Source of the DNA: Pseudomonadota bacterium
Lineage (GTDB): Bacteria > Pseudomonadota > Alphaproteobacteria > Rhizobiales > Hyphomicrobiaceae
Direction: 5' to 3'
Length of the DNA: 16,530 nt
NCBI GenBank assembly: GCA_023410905.1
Contig: JAEYPL010000167.1
Location: forward strand, 1 to 16,530
Every line of letters begins with the position of its first letter. Positions within the stretch are counted from its first letter, which is position 1. Below the pieces are notes generated by a model. The model had not been told where the DNA came from, did no database searches, and saw only the letters and a list, made by a program, of their open reading frames with translations. The translations under genes and the position numbers were made by a program. This document shows positions 15,354-16,530 of this stretch, piece after piece.

Positions 15354-15443
15354 GACGCTACGGGATAAATTCTATGTGAGTTCCGGGGGCGGCACGCCAT
15401 TGCTAGCGTGTCGCCTCGTCAGGAGCAGAGCAGGAGGATGCGG

Positions 15444-16439
15444 GTGGCGCTTGCCGATGCTGAAGGACGGACCGAAGCGGCCATACGCGCGAAGGCCAAG
15501 TTTCAGGATCCGGATTGGACTGCAGGTGGCGAGCGTCGGGCGAGCGTCGAATTGGAGACGCTGCACACCCTCTGGTTCAACACCGGCACGCTCTGCAACA
15601 TCACCTGCCGCAACTGCTATATCGAATCGAGCCCGACCAACGATCGCCTCGTCTATCTGACGGCCGACGAGGTGCGTGGCTTTCTGGACGAGATCGCGCG
15701 GGACAATCTCGACACCATCGAGATCGGCTTCACGGGCGGCGAGCCGTTCATGAACCCCGATATCATTCCGATACTCGAAGCGGCGCTCGAACGCGGCTTT
15801 CAGGTTCTCGTGCTGACGAATGGCTTGCAGCCCATGCTGCGCCCGCGGCTCAAGAAGGGGCTCCTTATGCTGCTGGCGGCGTACGGTGATCGCCTCACCG
15901 TGCGCGTCAGCCTGGATCACTACGCCCGCCAACTTCACGAGGCCGAGCGCGGGCCGCGTACGTTCGCGAAGTCGCTCGAAGCCATCGATTGGCTGTCGCG
16001 GGAAGGTTTCAGGACGGCCATCGCCGGCCGTACGTGCTGGAACGAGCCCGAGGGCGACATGCGTGCCGGCTATGCGGCGCTGATCGCGGAGCGCGGCTGG
16101 CAGATCGATCCGGCGGATCCGCACGCACTGGTGCTGCTGCCCGAGATGGACGGCAGTCATGATGTGTCCGAGATCAGCGTCGGATGCTGGCAGATCCTCG
16201 GCAAGAAGCCCGGCGACCTCATGTGTGCGAAGAGCCGGATGATCGTGAAGCGCAAGGGCGCGCAGCGGCCGACCGTCATGCCCTGTACGCTGCTACCCTA
16301 TGAGCGCGCCTTCGAGATGGGGGCAACGCTCGGAGATGCCGCACAAGCCAGCGGCGGCATGTTCGAGAACGGGAGCGTCAAGCTCTGCCATCCGCACTGC
16401 GCGAAGTTCTGCGCGCTGGGCGGAGGAAGCTGTAGTTAG
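15444..16439 (+). CDS. Radical SAM protein with C-terminal cysteine array
   Basis: This ~331-residue enzyme has a radical SAM core. The cluster motif is C51-x3-C55-x2-C58 in TLCNITCRNCY, followed by TGGEPFMNPDI (97-107), the SAM-binding region. The C-terminal third holds further cysteines: C248, C261, C281 (VMPC), then C315-x3-C319-x3-C323-x6-C330, a pattern reminiscent of, but not identical to, SPASM auxiliary-cluster domains. The reaction is unknown. ATG at 15438 abuts the AGGAGG (15432-15437). GTG at 15444 has it at six bases and is preferred; GTG at 15408 is also open. It follows the P450 by 90 bases on the same strand, so it may be part of the same operon. Peptide or small-molecule modification are both possible, and no precursor peptide gene is seen nearby. 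Confidence 0.85.
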   Translation: MALADAEGRTEAAIRAKAKFQDPDWTAGGERRASVELETLHTLWFNTGTLCNITCRNCYIESSPTNDRLVYLTADEVRGFLDEIARDNLDTIEIGFTGGEPFMNPDIIPILEAALERGFQVLVLTNGLQPMLRPRLKKGLLMLLAAYGDRLTVRVSLDHYARQLHEAERGPRTFAKSLEAIDWLSREGFRTAIAGRTCWNEPEGDMRAGYAALIAERGWQIDPADPHALVLLPEMDGSHDVSEISVGCWQILGKKPGDLMCAKSRMIVKRKGAQRPTVMPCTLLPYERAFEMGATLGDAAQASGGMFENGSVKLCHPHCAKFCALGGGSCS

Positions 16440-16476
16440 GCTGCATCCAGGCAAAATGTCATAAAGGCGGGTGGGT

Positions 16477-16521
16477 CCGGGAGGGGTGTCCCTCCCGGTT
16501 GGGGTCAGGGGCGAAAGCCCC
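16477..16521 (+). terminator. Tandem hairpins after the radical SAM gene
   Basis: Two hairpins lie 38-82 bases after the stop codon. The first has a 9-bp stem CCGGGAGGG/CCCTCCCGG with a GTGT loop (16477-16498). The second is GGGGC-GAAA-GCCCC (16508-16521) with a stable tetraloop. Only TT follows the first stem, so this is not a textbook T-run terminator. The paired stem layout is also what repetitive palindromic elements show. The sequence continues beyond the right edge. Confidence 0.5.
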
Positions 16522-16530
16522 GTCGCGCCG

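Noticed and set aside
15354..15443. Search for a RiPP precursor peptide next to the radical SAM gene
   Set aside because: The 90 bases before the gene and the 91 bases after it hold no short frame with a ribosome-binding site and a Cys-, Gly- or Ser/Thr-rich core; a precursor could still lie outside the window.

Overview
The window comes from a GC-rich bacterial chromosome, most likely an alphaproteobacterium of the Hyphomicrobiales (Rhizobiales) type. This rests on the style of the proteins (a split, multi-subunit Mrp antiporter with extra D-type subunits, a short secreted Arg/Tyr-rich glycine-zipper protein, a P450 with its own small ferredoxin) and on base composition. No marker in the window fixes the genus. 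Genes are tightly packed, there is no gene-free stretch longer than about 210 bases, and I see no rRNA, tRNA, CRISPR array, insertion sequence or phage gene.

Layout. (1) 1-4538, minus strand: an eight-gene Mrp/Mnh-type cation/proton antiporter operon read E-F-G-(MrpA C-terminal module)-B-C-D-D', with junctions that overlap by 1 or 4 bases, or in one case nearly touch. The last gene, a second ND5/NuoM-type antiporter subunit, runs off the left edge. No full-length MrpA is seen: its C-terminal part is a stand-alone gene. That gene lacks a normal start codon at the position its ribosome-binding site points to. (2) 4773-7551, minus strand: a likely three-gene catabolic unit read glycine-oxidase-like flavoenzyme (ThiO type), fumarylacetoacetate-hydrolase-family enzyme, and a three-histidine cupin resembling cysteine dioxygenase. 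(3) 7641-8189, plus strand: a GNAT acetyltransferase divergent from the flavoenzyme. (4) 8276-8641, minus strand: a small exported glycine-zipper protein with a perfect-palindrome terminator. (5) 8841-13735, minus strand: valS, a PaiB-type FMN-binding protein and rimO, all co-directional and translation-related. (6) 13923-16439, plus strand: a ferredoxin, a cytochrome P450 and a radical SAM enzyme with a C-terminal cysteine array, ending in two tandem hairpins at the right edge.

How the genes work together. The Mrp proteins would form one membrane complex exchanging Na+/K+ for protons. The ferredoxin most likely feeds electrons to the adjacent P450, and the radical SAM enzyme may act on the same substrate or pathway. 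The flavoenzyme, FAH-family enzyme and cupin look like successive steps in the breakdown of an amine, amino-acid or thiol compound, but the substrate cannot be read from the sequence. ValS charges tRNA-Val and RimO modifies ribosomal protein S12.

Most interesting points: the ferredoxin-P450-radical SAM cluster of unknown product, the cupin-FAH-ThiO unit, the split-MrpA/double-D antiporter, and the apparent AUA initiation in it. Nothing in the window proves a wholly new system.
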